Below are positions 33,025 to 41,450 of a stretch of 64,000 nt of DNA, piece after piece. Under the pieces are notes generated by a model. That model was given only the letters and a program-made list of their open reading frames with translations. It ran no database searches and was not told the origin of the DNA. This stretch comes from Gp1-AA122 sp035631655. GTDB taxonomy: Bacteria; Acidobacteriota; Terriglobia; Terriglobales; Acidobacteriaceae. A program made the position numbers and the translations under genes. Within the stretch, counting starts at the first letter, position 1. Each line of letters starts with the position of its first letter. Location: positions 1 to 64,000 of the forward strand of contig DASQIH010000181.1 in the NCBI GenBank assembly GCA_035631655.1, given 5' to 3'.

Positions 33025-34209
33025 TCACATCGAGGCGACGTTGCAGTACACCTTGATCGCGCCCTTGGCCTCGGTCAGCGTCTTGAGCAGCGTCTCGTAG
33101 TTCTCGAGTCCTTCGACCGGATGGGTCAACAGCCGCCCTAGCCATCCCGGGTACGACAGTTCGGCGTCAGCGAGGTCTTTCACGCCCGTCTCGAAGTACT
33201 CGCGATTTGCGTTCACGCTTCCGACAGCAACCTTGTTCCCCAGCACGAACCCAAGATTGATTTTGTCCGCCGGGATTTCGAGCTTGCGCTCTCCGCCCGT
33301 AACACTCACCATCACCAAAACGCCGTTCTTCGCGAGAACCTCCATCGCTTCGAACACCAATGGCGAATAGCCCGTTCCCTCGACGATGATGTCGAACGGG
33401 CCGTATGTTTCGGAGGCCTCCCGCAGGGACATCGTCTTGGTGCTCACATATCGTGCGCCAACGGCTTCGACCATCGTGGAATTGAGATACGGTCCAGGAG
33501 TAAGCCCGAGCGTAACGACTTCGAGCCCCCGCAGCCGGAGAAATAAAGTGGTGAGCAAACCAAGCGTGCCGGCACCCAACACCGCCGCACGCCGCGGCCG
33601 CCACACACGAAGGCGCCGTTGTACCTCGTAAGCCTGTGCGATGGCCTTTTCGGCTACGCTCGTCGGCTCCATTAACACGCCGACTTCCTTTAGACCTGAA
33701 GGCACGCGCACGATGTATTCCGGATCGTCCACGTAATATTCCGTTAGGAATCCGTGGCGCAAGTTGATGCCGCGCTCGAAGTACGTATCGTCGGTCGTCA
33801 TGTCGTACGTTCCGATGGTGTCGTACAAACTCGACCCTGGCCGGCGCACGGTCGCGGCAACATAGTCGCCCGGCTTCAGCTCAGTGACATTCGGACCCAC
33901 CGCTTCCACACGGCCGAAACTTTCGTGGCCGAGAATCAGGAAATCGTCGCCAGCGGGTGCCGCTCCGTATTCGGCGGCGTTGATCTCTTTGTCCGTTCCG
34001 TCCACGCCGACACGCAGGATTTTCACCAAGACACCGCGCCCATTCGGCACGTCGCTGACATGCGGTTTCGGTACCTCGCGCAAGTGAATCGTGTTGGGCC
34101 GGCCTGGCAGCACGGCAATCGCTTTCATCGTCTCTTTCAGGTTCAGCACCTCTTCTTGCGCGGTGCTCGCCGGGCCTTGTCCGGCCGAAATCGTTTCGGT
34201 CTTATTCAT
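33025..34209 (-). CDS. Zinc-type glucose 1-dehydrogenase-like enzyme (MDR family)
   Basis: The 394-residue protein (366 if started at ATG 34128) matches glucose 1-dehydrogenases of the archaeal Gdh type: GVDGTDKEINAAEYG, DDFLILGHESFGRVEAVG with the zinc-ligand His-Glu pair, and GNKVAVGSVNANREYFETGVKDL. NAD(P) binding is through AAVLGAGTLGLLTTLFLRLRGLEVV. It would oxidise glucose or a related aldose to the lactone, which fits with a gluconolactonase-like protein in the same window. AGAGGGA precedes ATG 34209. A weak ECF-type motif lies at 34284-34308. Confidence 0.86.
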   Translation of the reverse strand: MNKTETISAGQGPASTAQEEVLNLKETMKAIAVLPGRPNTIHLREVPKPHVSDVPNGRGVLVKILRVGVDGTDKEINAAEYGAAPAGDDFLILGHESFGRVEAVGPNVTELKPGDYVAATVRRPGSSLYDTIGTYDMTTDDTYFERGINLRHGFLTEYYVDDPEYIVRVPSGLKEVGVLMEPTSVAEKAIAQAYEVQRRLRVWRPRRAAVLGAGTLGLLTTLFLRLRGLEVVTLGLTPGPYLNSTMVEAVGARYVSTKTMSLREASETYGPFDIIVEGTGYSPLVFEAMEVLAKNGVLVMVSVTGGERKLEIPADKINLGFVLGNKVAVGSVNANREYFETGVKDLADAELSYPGWLGRLLTHPVEGLENYETLLKTLTEAKGAIKVYCNVASM

Positions 34210-34283
34210 CGCTTGTCTTCCCTCTTCTGGTCGTCTGCAGCCAACGAATCGGCTGCGGTGGGGGCAACCCCGCTAGGCAGTGG

Positions 34284-34308
34284 GACTCACTCGAAGCCAC
34301 AAAGTTTC
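34284..34308 (-). promoter_or_regulatory. Weak ECF-type promoter motif before glucose dehydrogenase
   Basis: The minus strand reads GAAAC, 14 bases, TGAGTC; the -10 block has two mismatches from CGAATC. It lies 75 bp upstream of ATG 34209. I list it only because the spacing and the -35 block match. Confidence 0.25.
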
Positions 34309-34336
34309 ATGCTTCACCGGAATTTTATTCCTCGCA

Positions 34337-35899
34337 TTACGGCACATCCACGACGCTATTGAAGCCGCCCAGGCCATCCGGCGCCTTTTTGGGGTTGGCG
34401 GGATCGTCGAGCCACTGGTCACTGTCGAGAAGAAACTTATAAGTGTGTCGTCCGGCGGGAAGCGTTGCGGGATGCGTTTGCCAATATCCCGGCTCTACGC
34501 ACGCTGCTTCCACAGCCTCCAGCCTCCAGTCGTTCCAGCTCCCAAGAACCTGGACTCGCCAGGCGTTGTGATCGTGAAGCGAAAACACAACTCCGGCAGC
34601 TGAAACCTGCGGACAGGCCCCGCTTCCGATTTTTCTTCCGTGACGCTCGGCCAACGCAAGAGCGACCGCTTGTCCGGGCGCGACTGCCCCTGCGCCCTGC
34701 CGCGCACGATCAGCTCCCGGAACCGCGTGTGCGGTTTCAATCAAAATCGAACGAACCAGTAGCGGCGAGAGGTCCGCGTTCGCTTCCAGCATGCAGGCGA
34801 CGGCGCTTGCGACGAGAGGAGCCGCAAAACTCGTTCCGTCCACGTGCTGGTAGTGCGGCGTAATGAGCTTCAACTCAGCTAACCGATCTTCGACGCTGGC
34901 ATCGCCCTGCCCGCGCTGCTCGAAAAGCAGCTTCGCTTCCTTGGCCGCTCTCGTCCGCGGAAGAACCGGCGCCGCCACCCAGATGCTGGGTGCCACGAAC
35001 TCTGGTTTCGACACACCATTGCTGGCACTTCCATAGTTGCTGTGCCACAGCATTACGTCCTCGTCGCTGAACGTATTTTTGTCGTCGATGCCGCCAACCG
35101 TGCACGCGAACGGTGCCGTCGCTGGAGGCAGCAGCTTGCGTTCGCCATCGTTGCCCGCGGCTGCGATGACATTGATTCCGTCCTCAACCAGCGAAGCGAC
35201 CGCCTCGTCCACCGCGTTTCCGCTAAGTGGCCAGACCGGATCACCCGAGACCGAGAGGCTTACGACACGAATCGCGAATTCCTTTGCGTTCCGACGAACC
35301 CATCCGAGAGCCCGCGCGATGCTGTCGCTTGAAATGCCGCCGCTTGTGTCGCGTACTTGGACGAGCACGATCTCGGCATCCGGGGCGAGTGACGAGTACA
35401 AGCCACGACTCAAAAATCCATTCCCGCAGGCCACAACACTTGTCATCGTTCCGTGCCACTGCCGGTCGCGTGCGCCGTCCCAGTCGGGCCATTCTGGAAC
35501 GTCCTTCTCGCCGAAACGGATTTCAGTCATTTCCTCATGAGTTGCATCGACCCAGGCTCGGATGCGGTTCTGCGGAGCAATGAGGTCGGGATGCGGGTAG
35601 AACCCGGAATCCACTATGGCGATCGTCACACCTTTGCCGGAGAAGCGCGGATCTGCGTGCAAACGCAGGCGAGTCGGCAAAATACCGAATGCGGCTTCGG
35701 CGTCGAGCGGCCAGGCCAGTTGAACCGCTTCGTGAAGTGCTGCGTCACCCTGGGCAAGCATAACCCGCAAGAGATCCTCTTGCACGCAAGCAGGGCAACG
35801 GCCGTCGTTTTTTCCCGAGAGGGAATACCAGTGCGCCTCCGCGCGAGCCTTCGAAGTCATCGGCACGCCACAGCCCGAACATCGCGAAACGTCTTTCAC
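34337..35899 (-). CDS. Subtilisin-like S8 protease with glycogen-binding-like C-terminus
   Basis: From GTG 35899 (GGGAG upstream) the product has 520 residues; GTG 35947 would add 16. A short N-terminal zinc-ribbon-like part has CSGCGVP and CPACVQ. The S8 catalytic triad is seen in AIVDSGFYPHPDL (Asp), DRQWHGTMTSVVACG (His) and DGTSFAAPLVASAVA (Ser), with AAAGNDGE holding the oxyanion Asn. The last 90 residues (VVFSLHDHNAWRVQVLGSWNDWRLEAVE, AGRHTYKFLLDSDQWLDDP) form a CBM48/AMPK-beta-like glycogen-binding module. No signal peptide is visible. A strong ECF-type motif lies upstream. Confidence 0.85.
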   Translation of the reverse strand: MKDVSRCSGCGVPMTSKARAEAHWYSLSGKNDGRCPACVQEDLLRVMLAQGDAALHEAVQLAWPLDAEAAFGILPTRLRLHADPRFSGKGVTIAIVDSGFYPHPDLIAPQNRIRAWVDATHEEMTEIRFGEKDVPEWPDWDGARDRQWHGTMTSVVACGNGFLSRGLYSSLAPDAEIVLVQVRDTSGGISSDSIARALGWVRRNAKEFAIRVVSLSVSGDPVWPLSGNAVDEAVASLVEDGINVIAAAGNDGERKLLPPATAPFACTVGGIDDKNTFSDEDVMLWHSNYGSASNGVSKPEFVAPSIWVAAPVLPRTRAAKEAKLLFEQRGQGDASVEDRLAELKLITPHYQHVDGTSFAAPLVASAVACMLEANADLSPLLVRSILIETAHAVPGADRARQGAGAVAPGQAVALALAERHGRKIGSGACPQVSAAGVVFSLHDHNAWRVQVLGSWNDWRLEAVEAACVEPGYWQTHPATLPAGRHTYKFLLDSDQWLDDPANPKKAPDGLGGFNSVVDVP

Positions 35900-35965
35900 C
35901 CTACACTCCCAGCGGGATGGAACGGCGGTCGCGCCGTCCACCAACACCCGCCCCGTCCCTCGTCA

Positions 35966-35990
35966 GATTCGCTCGTCGCGACAAAGTTTC
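35966..35990 (-). promoter_or_regulatory. ECF-type promoter motif before subtilase
   Basis: The minus strand reads GAAAC, 14 bases, CGAATC, about 65 bp before GTG 35899. Confidence 0.55.
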
Positions 35991-36019
35991 GGCGACTAAC
36001 TCCGCGAAGAAAAACGCCG

Positions 36020-36526
36020 ATGCGCCCCGAGAAATCAACCGCTCTGGCTTATAGTCAACGTGTGAGAATTCCCGGCGAGCGATCCCCGTCTCACCTTCCG
36101 CGCGGCGTGACCGCGTTCGGAGTGTTCCTCATTTTCGGCACGACGATGGCGCTCCTCGCTGCCACGACCTTACTCTTCCCGGGCACGCCGCTTGATCGCG
36201 TCTGGAAGCTGAATCCCTGCGCCCATCAGGAACTGGCATCCTTCGGGAAAATCGCGGGCTTCGGTTTTGCGTTGCTCGCTGCGGCGTTGGCGCTCGCGGC
36301 CGTCGGTTGGTTTCGCAGGCGCCGGTGGGGATGGCGACTTGCTGTTGCTCTCATTGCCGCGCAAGTCTTGGGAAATCTCGTCAACCTCTTTCGGGGACGC
36401 GTCCTAGAAGGCGCCGCCGGAATCACGATTGCCGCTGCTCTCCTCGTCTATCTTCTCAGCCCACCAATCCGCGATCTCTTTCGTCCGAAGGCCAACCACG
36501 TGGAGGGTGCAAGTTCCGCGTTCTGA
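36020..36526 (+). CDS. Four-helix membrane protein of unknown function
   Basis: From ATG 36020 the product has 168 residues with four hydrophobic segments: VFLIFGTTMALLAATTLLFPG, GFGFALLAAALALAAVGWF, WGWRLAVALIAAQVLGNLVNLF and GITIAAALLVYLLS. I do not recognise a family. RRRRWGWR between helices two and three gives a positive-inside loop. It is divergent from the subtilase gene and lies about 145 bp before the broken ClC gene. Confidence 0.7.
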   Translation: MRPEKSTALAYSQRVRIPGERSPSHLPRGVTAFGVFLIFGTTMALLAATTLLFPGTPLDRVWKLNPCAHQELASFGKIAGFGFALLAAALALAAVGWFRRRRWGWRLAVALIAAQVLGNLVNLFRGRVLEGAAGITIAAALLVYLLSPPIRDLFRPKANHVEGASSAF

Positions 36527-36671
36527 GATTTCCTACCCAGTTTCGGGGCGGTGCCGCGTCACAAAGAATCGCTTGTGACGGGTTTTCGAAGTGAACGCAA
36601 TCGGATAACGTATCTGTAGCGCGACGCGAGTAACGAACACGAGGCCGCGCTCAAACAGGAGTCCCGTAAGG

Positions 36672-37421
36672 ATGGAATCACGACCGGAAACCGCTGAGCG
36701 CGGATGGAACATGCCGCTCGCGCGCTGGTTTCCGCGCATACGGGAACGAGAAGAACAAGTCTTTCTCGCTCTCACGCTCGTTATCGGCGCATTGACCGGA
36801 TTGGCCGTCGTCGCGTTCATCGTCGTGACCGAACGCCTCGGCATGCACCTCTATCCCGTGGGCAGCGCGCCATGGCGGCGTTTTTTTATCCCTGTGCTCG
36901 GCTCCCTGGCGATGGGCTACCTCCTCTATCGCTACTTTCCACACGCTCGTGGCAGCGGAGTTCCACAGACCAAGGCGGCGCTCTTCGCGCGAGGCGGGCG
37001 AATCACGATGCGCACCGTTCTCGGAAAATTCTTTTGTACCGCGACAACACTCGCCTGCGGAATTCCGCTTGGACGTGAAGGCCCCTCGGTGCAAGTCGGC
37101 GCCGGGATCGCTTCGGTCCTTGGCCGGCGGCTTGGCCTCAGCGCCGAACGTGTCAAAGCTTTGCTGCCGGTCGGCGCTGCCGCCGCCGTCGCCGCCGCTT
37201 TCAACACTCCGCTCGCCGCGGTCGTGTTTTCTCTCGAGGAAATCACGGGAGACTTGCATGCACCGATTCTCGGTTCGGTTGTGCTGGCCTCCGCGACGGC
37301 CTGGGTTGTGCTGCGCATGCTCCTCGGCAATCACCGGTTCTCGGCCGTCGGTTCCTTCCAGTATTTCTGGATGGGATTCCAGCCTTCGCTGAGGCCCTCT
37401 TCATACGCGTTTCCATTCTGA
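36672..37421 (+). pseudogene. Truncated ClC chloride channel gene
   Basis: The first ~223 residues are the N-terminal half of a ClC channel/antiporter: GSGVPQTKAAL (GSGIP-like anion site), GREGPSVQVGAGIAS (GREGP selectivity motif) and FNTPLAAVVFSLEEIT. ClC proteins need about 400 residues or more. Homology stops near 37340 (LLGNHRF); the remaining ~27 codons are antisense sequence of the neighbouring hydrolase gene and have no ClC character. The reading frame just runs on to TGA 37421. The half-channel should not conduct ions. The loss shares its breakpoint with the hydrolase fragment. Confidence 0.85.
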
Positions 37422-37789
37422 GAGATGATGGCGGTGATGCGCTCGGGATGCAGCAACGCGAGCCGCAATCCGACCGGCGCGCCGTAATCGAAAACGTAGA
37501 TGGCAAAGCGCTGGAGGCCAATGGTCTCTGTGAATTTGGCGATGACTTTCGCCAAGTTCTCAAATGTGTAGCGAAACCCATTGCGGTCGGGAGCATCCGA
37601 GAAGCCAAAACCCGGCAGGTCGGGCGCGACGACATGGTAGCTGTCGGCAAGCGCTGGAATCAGGTTGCGAAACATGTGGGACGAAGTCGGGAAGCCATGG
37701 AGCAAAAGAATCGTCGGGGCTGCTGCCGGCCCCGCCTCGCGATAGAAAATCTTGCTGCCGTAAACAACGGCATGTTTGTAGCTGATCAT
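37331..37789 (-). pseudogene. Truncated alpha/beta hydrolase gene
   Basis: From ATG 37789 (AAGGAG upstream) 152 residues are left of a protein that normally has about 290. The N-terminal part is complete: ILLLHGFPTSSHMFRNLIPAL (oxyanion hole), HVVAPDLPGFGFSD and IYVFDYGAPVGLRLALLHPE, where Asp takes the nucleophile place as in haloalkane-dehalogenase and epoxide-hydrolase relatives. Homology continues through EGLSEGWNPIQKYWKEP and ends at ENR next to the ClC break. The cap domain and the catalytic acid and His are missing. The divergent CGNR regulator probably controlled this gene. Confidence 0.83.
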
Positions 37790-37923
37790 ATGAGTCTCCT
37801 TATTTGATTTGGAGCGCGCCCAAACGAGTGCCTGACCGACACTGAGCGCTTCCATAGGGTCAGATGACCTAACCGATAAAAGGTTTCATTATTGGTGTAC
37901 AATTCTTGCGGAAGGTTTGGTGC

Positions 37924-38547
37924 ATGAAGAGGGCGGCAAACAGGTCTGATTGGAAAGACGGCTTTCTTTTCCTGGGAAATGAGTTGGTTTTGGATTTCCT
38001 GAACACGCGGCCAATTCAAGACCGCAAACCCATGGAACTGCTCCCGGACTTTGGCGCGGTCTTACGGTGGTTCCAGGCCGCTGATCTCCTCGAATCGGAG
38101 CAGGTCGCCCGTCTCAAGCGCCAATGGGAAGGAACGACCGAAGCGGAGAAAGCGACAGAGGTCATGAAAGATCTTCGCGAACGATGGCGAGAGGAGATCC
38201 TCGCGTGGGAAGGAGGTCGCGCGATTCGCAGCCAGACGCTCGACGAGCTAAACCGGGCAATGGGGATGCATCCGATGCTTACGAGACTCACCAAAAGTCG
38301 AACTGCGTATTCGACGAACCTATGGTTTGAAGTCCGCGAGCCTACAGATTTGCTTGCGCCTTTGGCACACAGCGCGGCGACGCTGTTTGCAACGGGCGAT
38401 CACAAACGCGTGCGTAAATGTGCCAACTGCGTGCTTCATTTCCACGACACCAGCAAGAAGGGTACCCGTCGCTGGTGCAGCATGCAGCTATGCGGAAATC
38501 GGTTTAAGGTCGCGGCGTATGCAGCTCGGCAACAGAAAGATCGGTAG
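37924..38547 (+). CDS. CGNR zinc-finger (ABATE-domain) transcription regulator
   Basis: From ATG 37924 (GGAAGG upstream) the product has 207 residues. The N-terminal part has FLFLGNELVLDFLNTRP, the ABATE stress-induced domain start. The C-terminal zinc finger has CANCVLHFHDTSKKGTRRWCS and MQLCGNRFKVAAY (C-x2-C, then C-x4-C-G-N-R), which binds DNA. It is divergent from the alpha/beta hydrolase over a 134-bp gap that must hold both promoters. Such regulators often control the adjacent oxidoreductase or hydrolase gene; here that gene is broken. Confidence 0.87.
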   Translation: MKRAANRSDWKDGFLFLGNELVLDFLNTRPIQDRKPMELLPDFGAVLRWFQAADLLESEQVARLKRQWEGTTEAEKATEVMKDLRERWREEILAWEGGRAIRSQTLDELNRAMGMHPMLTRLTKSRTAYSTNLWFEVREPTDLLAPLAHSAATLFATGDHKRVRKCANCVLHFHDTSKKGTRRWCSMQLCGNRFKVAAYAARQQKDR

Positions 38548-38560
38548 GACCCGATTTCCT

Positions 38561-38585
38561 GTAACTTTCGGAGTTGCCGCGTATC
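38561..38585 (+). promoter_or_regulatory. ECF-type promoter motif before msrPQ
   Basis: GTAAC, 14 bases (TTTCGGAGTTGCCG), CGTATC. It begins 14 bp after the CGNR stop and lies about 120 bp before the msrP ATG. Confidence 0.6.
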
Positions 38586-38703
38586 AACCAATGAGGACTC
38601 CTGTGTCGAAGATGAGTCTAGTCGTTGCCGAATCATGATCTCGGCCCGAGCAGCGAAGGACGCAGGGCTGGAGAGGCTGTGAATCTTTGAACAGAGCCGA
38701 CTT

Positions 38704-39666
38704 ATGCTGATTAAAAAAGAATCTGACTTGACCTACGCGGACGTTACCCCTCGCTCGGTTTACCTAAACCGCAGGCAATTCCTTTATGGGGCCGGGCTCA
38801 CCGCCGGCGCTGCCGTGCTCGGCAATGAGATACGTGACATGGTTCTGCCGGGGAAGACGGCGTTTGCCGCCTTGTCGTTTCCCAATTTGGTTAAGAGTCC
38901 CTTTAGCACCACCGAGAAGCCCAGCAGCTTCAACGACGTGAGCCACTACAATAATTTCTACGAGTTCGGCACGGACAAGGGCGATCCCGCAAAGAAGGCG
39001 CAGAAGTTCAAGACTTCCCCGTGGGTGGTTTCGGTCGAGGGAGAGGTCAAGAGTCCGCGGAAGTATTCTCCGGACGACCTTCAGAAATTAGCCCCGCTCG
39101 AAGAGCGGATCTACCGGCATCGCTGCGTGGAACGCTGGTCCATCGTCGTTCCTTGGATCGGTTATTCGCTGAGTGTTCTGCTCAAACAGTTCGAGCCTAC
39201 GCCCAAGGCGAAGTACGTCGCCTTCCAGTCGTACTTCGATCCTGCGCAAATGCCCGAAGCAAAATACGGCGGAATCGACTTTCCGTATGTCGAGGGACTG
39301 CGCCTCGACGAAGCGATGAATCCTTTGACGCTGCTCTGTTTTGGAATGTACGGCGATCCGCTGCCGCCGCAAGATGGAGCGCCGGTGCGCATGATCATTC
39401 CGTGGAAATACGGCTACAAGAGCATCAAATCGATCGTGAAGATTCGTTTTCAGGAAGCAGAACCGCCGACAACCTGGAATCGCTATTCCGCGGCCGAATA
39501 CGGTTTCTATTCCAACGTGAATCCCAATGTCGACCATCCGCGGTGGAGTCAGGCGCGTGAACGCCGTCTCGGCGAAATCTTCACGAGGCCGACCGTTATT
39601 TTTAACGGTTATAGTGACCAAGTCGCCGGCTTGTACAACGGCATGGACCTGAAGAAATTCCACTAG
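38704..39666 (+). CDS. msrP: Protein-methionine-sulfoxide reductase, catalytic subunit MsrP
   Basis: The 320-residue protein has a twin-arginine signal (NRRQFLYGAGLTAGAAV, residues 22-38) for folded export with its molybdopterin cofactor. The Mo-ligand Cys is C141 in YRHRCVERWSIVVPW. PWKYGYKSIKSIVKIRF near the C-terminus and ERRLGEIFTRPTVIFNGY are standard MsrP segments. It repairs oxidised Met residues in periplasmic proteins, using electrons from the membrane heme protein MsrQ encoded next. Length matches the family. Its ECF-type motif suggests induction by oxidative or chlorine stress. Confidence 0.95.
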   Translation: MLIKKESDLTYADVTPRSVYLNRRQFLYGAGLTAGAAVLGNEIRDMVLPGKTAFAALSFPNLVKSPFSTTEKPSSFNDVSHYNNFYEFGTDKGDPAKKAQKFKTSPWVVSVEGEVKSPRKYSPDDLQKLAPLEERIYRHRCVERWSIVVPWIGYSLSVLLKQFEPTPKAKYVAFQSYFDPAQMPEAKYGGIDFPYVEGLRLDEAMNPLTLLCFGMYGDPLPPQDGAPVRMIIPWKYGYKSIKSIVKIRFQEAEPPTTWNRYSAAEYGFYSNVNPNVDHPRWSQARERRLGEIFTRPTVIFNGYSDQVAGLYNGMDLKKFH

Positions 39667-39702
39667 ACAGCATCGATTGCATCACCTCCATCGAGGAAAA
39701 CT

Positions 39703-40335
39703 GTGCGCATGCGAGCGAGTCTTTCGAGCAACTGGACGAAACGGGGCTTGTTTCTCCTTTGCCTCGTGCCGTTTCTACGGCTCGCTGACGGTTTGCTGAC
39801 TGGAAACCTCGGCATCAATCCTGTCGAGACACTGCAACATTCGACGGGTGACTGGACCCTGCGATTCCTGATTCTTACGCTTTGCATCACACCGTTGCGA
39901 AAATTTCTTCACCTGCCGGAACTGACTCGCTTTCGCCGGATGTTGGGCCTGTATGCTTTTTTCTACGTCTGCTTGCACTTGTTGACTTACCTGGGGCCGG
40001 ATCAAAGTTTCAGCCTCGCGGGAATGTGGGTTGATGTGGCTAAGAGGCCCTTCATCACCGTCGGATTCCTCGCCTTCGTTCTGCTGATTCCATTGGCTGT
40101 GACCTCAACTGCCGGATGGATTCGAAAACTCGGAGGCAAGCACTGGGCGCGACTGCACCGGCTCGTTTATGTGGCGGCGATCCTTGGAGTAATCCATTAC
40201 GAATGGCTGGTGAAATCGAACAAGACCAGGCCCCTATTCTACGGCGCCATTCTCACCGTTCTGCTTCTCTGGCGGCTGGGCAATTTCATAAGAACATGGT
40301 CGCCGCGGCAGGCGACTTCCTCGGCACGGACGTAA
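39703..40335 (+). CDS. msrQ: Heme-binding membrane subunit MsrQ
   Basis: The 210-residue protein has about five helices of the ferric-reductase-like YedZ family: DWTLRFLILTLCITPLRKFLHLPEL, RRMLGLYAFFYVCLHLLTYLGPDQ and WARLHRLVYVAAILGVIHYEW, which carry the His pairs for b-type heme. It passes electrons from the respiratory chain to MsrP. GTG 39703 and ATG 39709 are both possible starts. It begins 36 bp after msrP and is its usual operon partner. Confidence 0.93.
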   Translation: MRMRASLSSNWTKRGLFLLCLVPFLRLADGLLTGNLGINPVETLQHSTGDWTLRFLILTLCITPLRKFLHLPELTRFRRMLGLYAFFYVCLHLLTYLGPDQSFSLAGMWVDVAKRPFITVGFLAFVLLIPLAVTSTAGWIRKLGGKHWARLHRLVYVAAILGVIHYEWLVKSNKTRPLFYGAILTVLLLWRLGNFIRTWSPRQATSSART

Positions 40336-40358
40336 GAATCCTTCGCGTTCCCAGACTG

Positions 40359-40492
40359 AGGCAGCGGTTATCCAATTCACCCTGACCTGTTCGCGCTGAC
40401 CGATTGTCGTTTGTTTTGTTAGCGTTACGACCTTCTGAGTCGCACCAAACACTCTCATTTGCAGTCTAAAGTTCAGCAATTGTTCAGCAACA
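40359..40492 (+). repeat. Right copy of ~120-bp direct repeat
   Basis: It aligns with 1381-1523 over the same blocks, including the identical GTTTGTTTTGTTAGCGTT (here 40408-40425). After CTCATTTGCAGT it carries a tandem GTTCAGCAA, AT-rich spacer, GTTCAGCAA, in the place where the left copy has two GTGCTTACCA units. The preceding GAGGCAGCGGTTATCC is only weakly tRNA-like, and no tRNA half can be folded. Confidence 0.6.
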
Positions 40493-40527
40493 ATTCTTGC
40501 TTCCAAGCCTTCGGTTGCGCGCAATCC

Positions 40528-41121
40528 TCATTGCAATTCAGCTAGTCTGCTATCTAGAGCGGGAATGACTTTCACAACTGGACCATTCCAAAACACAGAA
40601 GCCGGTCCCTCTTTCCAGTGCGCGCCGGCTGGATACAGAATCGCTTGGTCCCAGTAGAACCCTTTTTGAATACAGCAATCCGGTTTCGATTGAGTAGGAG
40701 TCAGGGCTGAGCGATCTTTCAGTTCCTTGGAAACAACATGCTTCGGGTCCCAGAACTGGCGTGCGCGGCTGTCTGCAATTCGTCCGAGCGTGCTGCCACT
40801 CGGAGCCCGCCAGTCCGTCGCAAGAATCGGTTCCCACACGACAAGCACCCGCACCTTTCGGCTCCTGTCCCGCTCCAAGAGTTGCTGAACTGCGGAGGCC
40901 CCCCGCAGACAAGTTGGTCAAGTCGGAGATAGCAGCAACACCAACCGTGGAACGTCGGCCTCGGAATCGAACGCTTTCTCGAACTCTCCGAAATTACCTT
41001 CCGAAAGTGTGACAAGCGGCTGTTGGTCAGGTGGTGCGGAGCCCGGACCCCACAGATACGCCGCCGAAAGCAGTACGACAACTGCCATCACCGCGACGCC
41101 GATGAGCCATTTCCTTTTCAT
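40528..41121 (-). CDS. Membrane-anchored thioredoxin-like selenoprotein, mer operon (UGA = Sec68)
   Basis: From ATG 41121 the frame runs for 67 codons to an in-frame TGA (40918-40920) and stays open for another 129 codons to TGA 40528. Read through, it gives a 197-residue protein: an N-terminal helix (LIGVAVMAVVVLLSAAYLWG), then a thioredoxin-like domain LVLLLSPT-U-PTC-LRGASAVQQLLE in which Sec68-Pro-Thr-Cys71 takes the CxxC place, and further thioredoxin-like strands (VRVLVVWEPIL, ASVFWNGPVVKVI). Downstream sequence keeps coding character, which excludes a simple pseudogene. A SECIS-like hairpin follows the UGA. Its ATG overlaps the stop of the MerT-like gene. It probably reduces or binds Hg at the membrane. 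Confidence 0.82.
40890..40908 (-). promoter_or_regulatory. Bacterial SECIS-like hairpin
   Basis: On the minus strand, nine bases after the UGA, CTGCGG and CCGCAG form a perfect six-pair stem around GGGGCCT; one G-U and one G-C pair can extend it to eight pairs with a GGC loop. The first loop base is G at +16 (or +18) from the UGA. A G at the start of a small apical loop and this distance fit the known bacterial SECIS pattern read by SelB. Confidence 0.7.
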
Positions 41122-41450
41122 CTTCCGGAAAACCTGTCTGCGATGAATGCAGCAATTTCCTGCGGAAACAGAATCATTCCCAACACCACAATAAGGGCCG
41201 TCCACAGCAGTACGTTCCCAATAATGCGGCCGCGGGCCGAGCATTGTTTGGCGCCATGCTGCTGCCAGAATCCTAGCCCAAGCAGTGCAACGGATAACCC
41301 CAAGAGCCACGGACGCAGCGTCGTGAAAAATGCGCTTGCCGCCCCGGCTCCCAGCGCCGCAGCAAAGCCAAGCGGCAGACAGCAACTGATCGTCGCGAGG
41401 GAACTCAGAATCGCAGCCAGCGATGCCGAAATGCCTGTGCCCTGTTTCAA
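41118..41450 (-). CDS. MerT-like mercuric ion transporter
   Basis: The 110-residue protein has three hydrophobic helices. The first carries the paired Cys of MerT (AAILSSLATISCCLPLGFAAALGAG, C23-C24), which accept Hg(II) in the membrane. C70 (GAKQCSAR) in the loop after helix two corresponds to the cytoplasmic Cys pair of MerT, but only one Cys is present. It is shorter and more divergent than Tn501 MerT. The start overlaps the upstream thioredoxin-fold gene and the stop overlaps the selenoprotein gene, each by four bases. Confidence 0.82.
   Translation of the reverse strand: MKQGTGISASLAAILSSLATISCCLPLGFAAALGAGAASAFFTTLRPWLLGLSVALLGLGFWQQHGAKQCSARGRIIGNVLLWTALIVVLGMILFPQEIAAFIADRFSGR

Noticed and set aside
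37786..38019. 77-residue minus-strand frame spanning the hydrolase/CGNR intergenic region
   Set aside because: It overlaps the start regions of two better-supported divergent genes and has no similarity.
40918..40920. TGA as a nonsense mutation or frameshift that makes two separate small genes
   Set aside because: The frame is the same on both sides, the downstream part keeps thioredoxin-like sequence, no start codon with a ribosome site precedes it, and the TGA stands at a CxxC position with a SECIS-like hairpin behind it.
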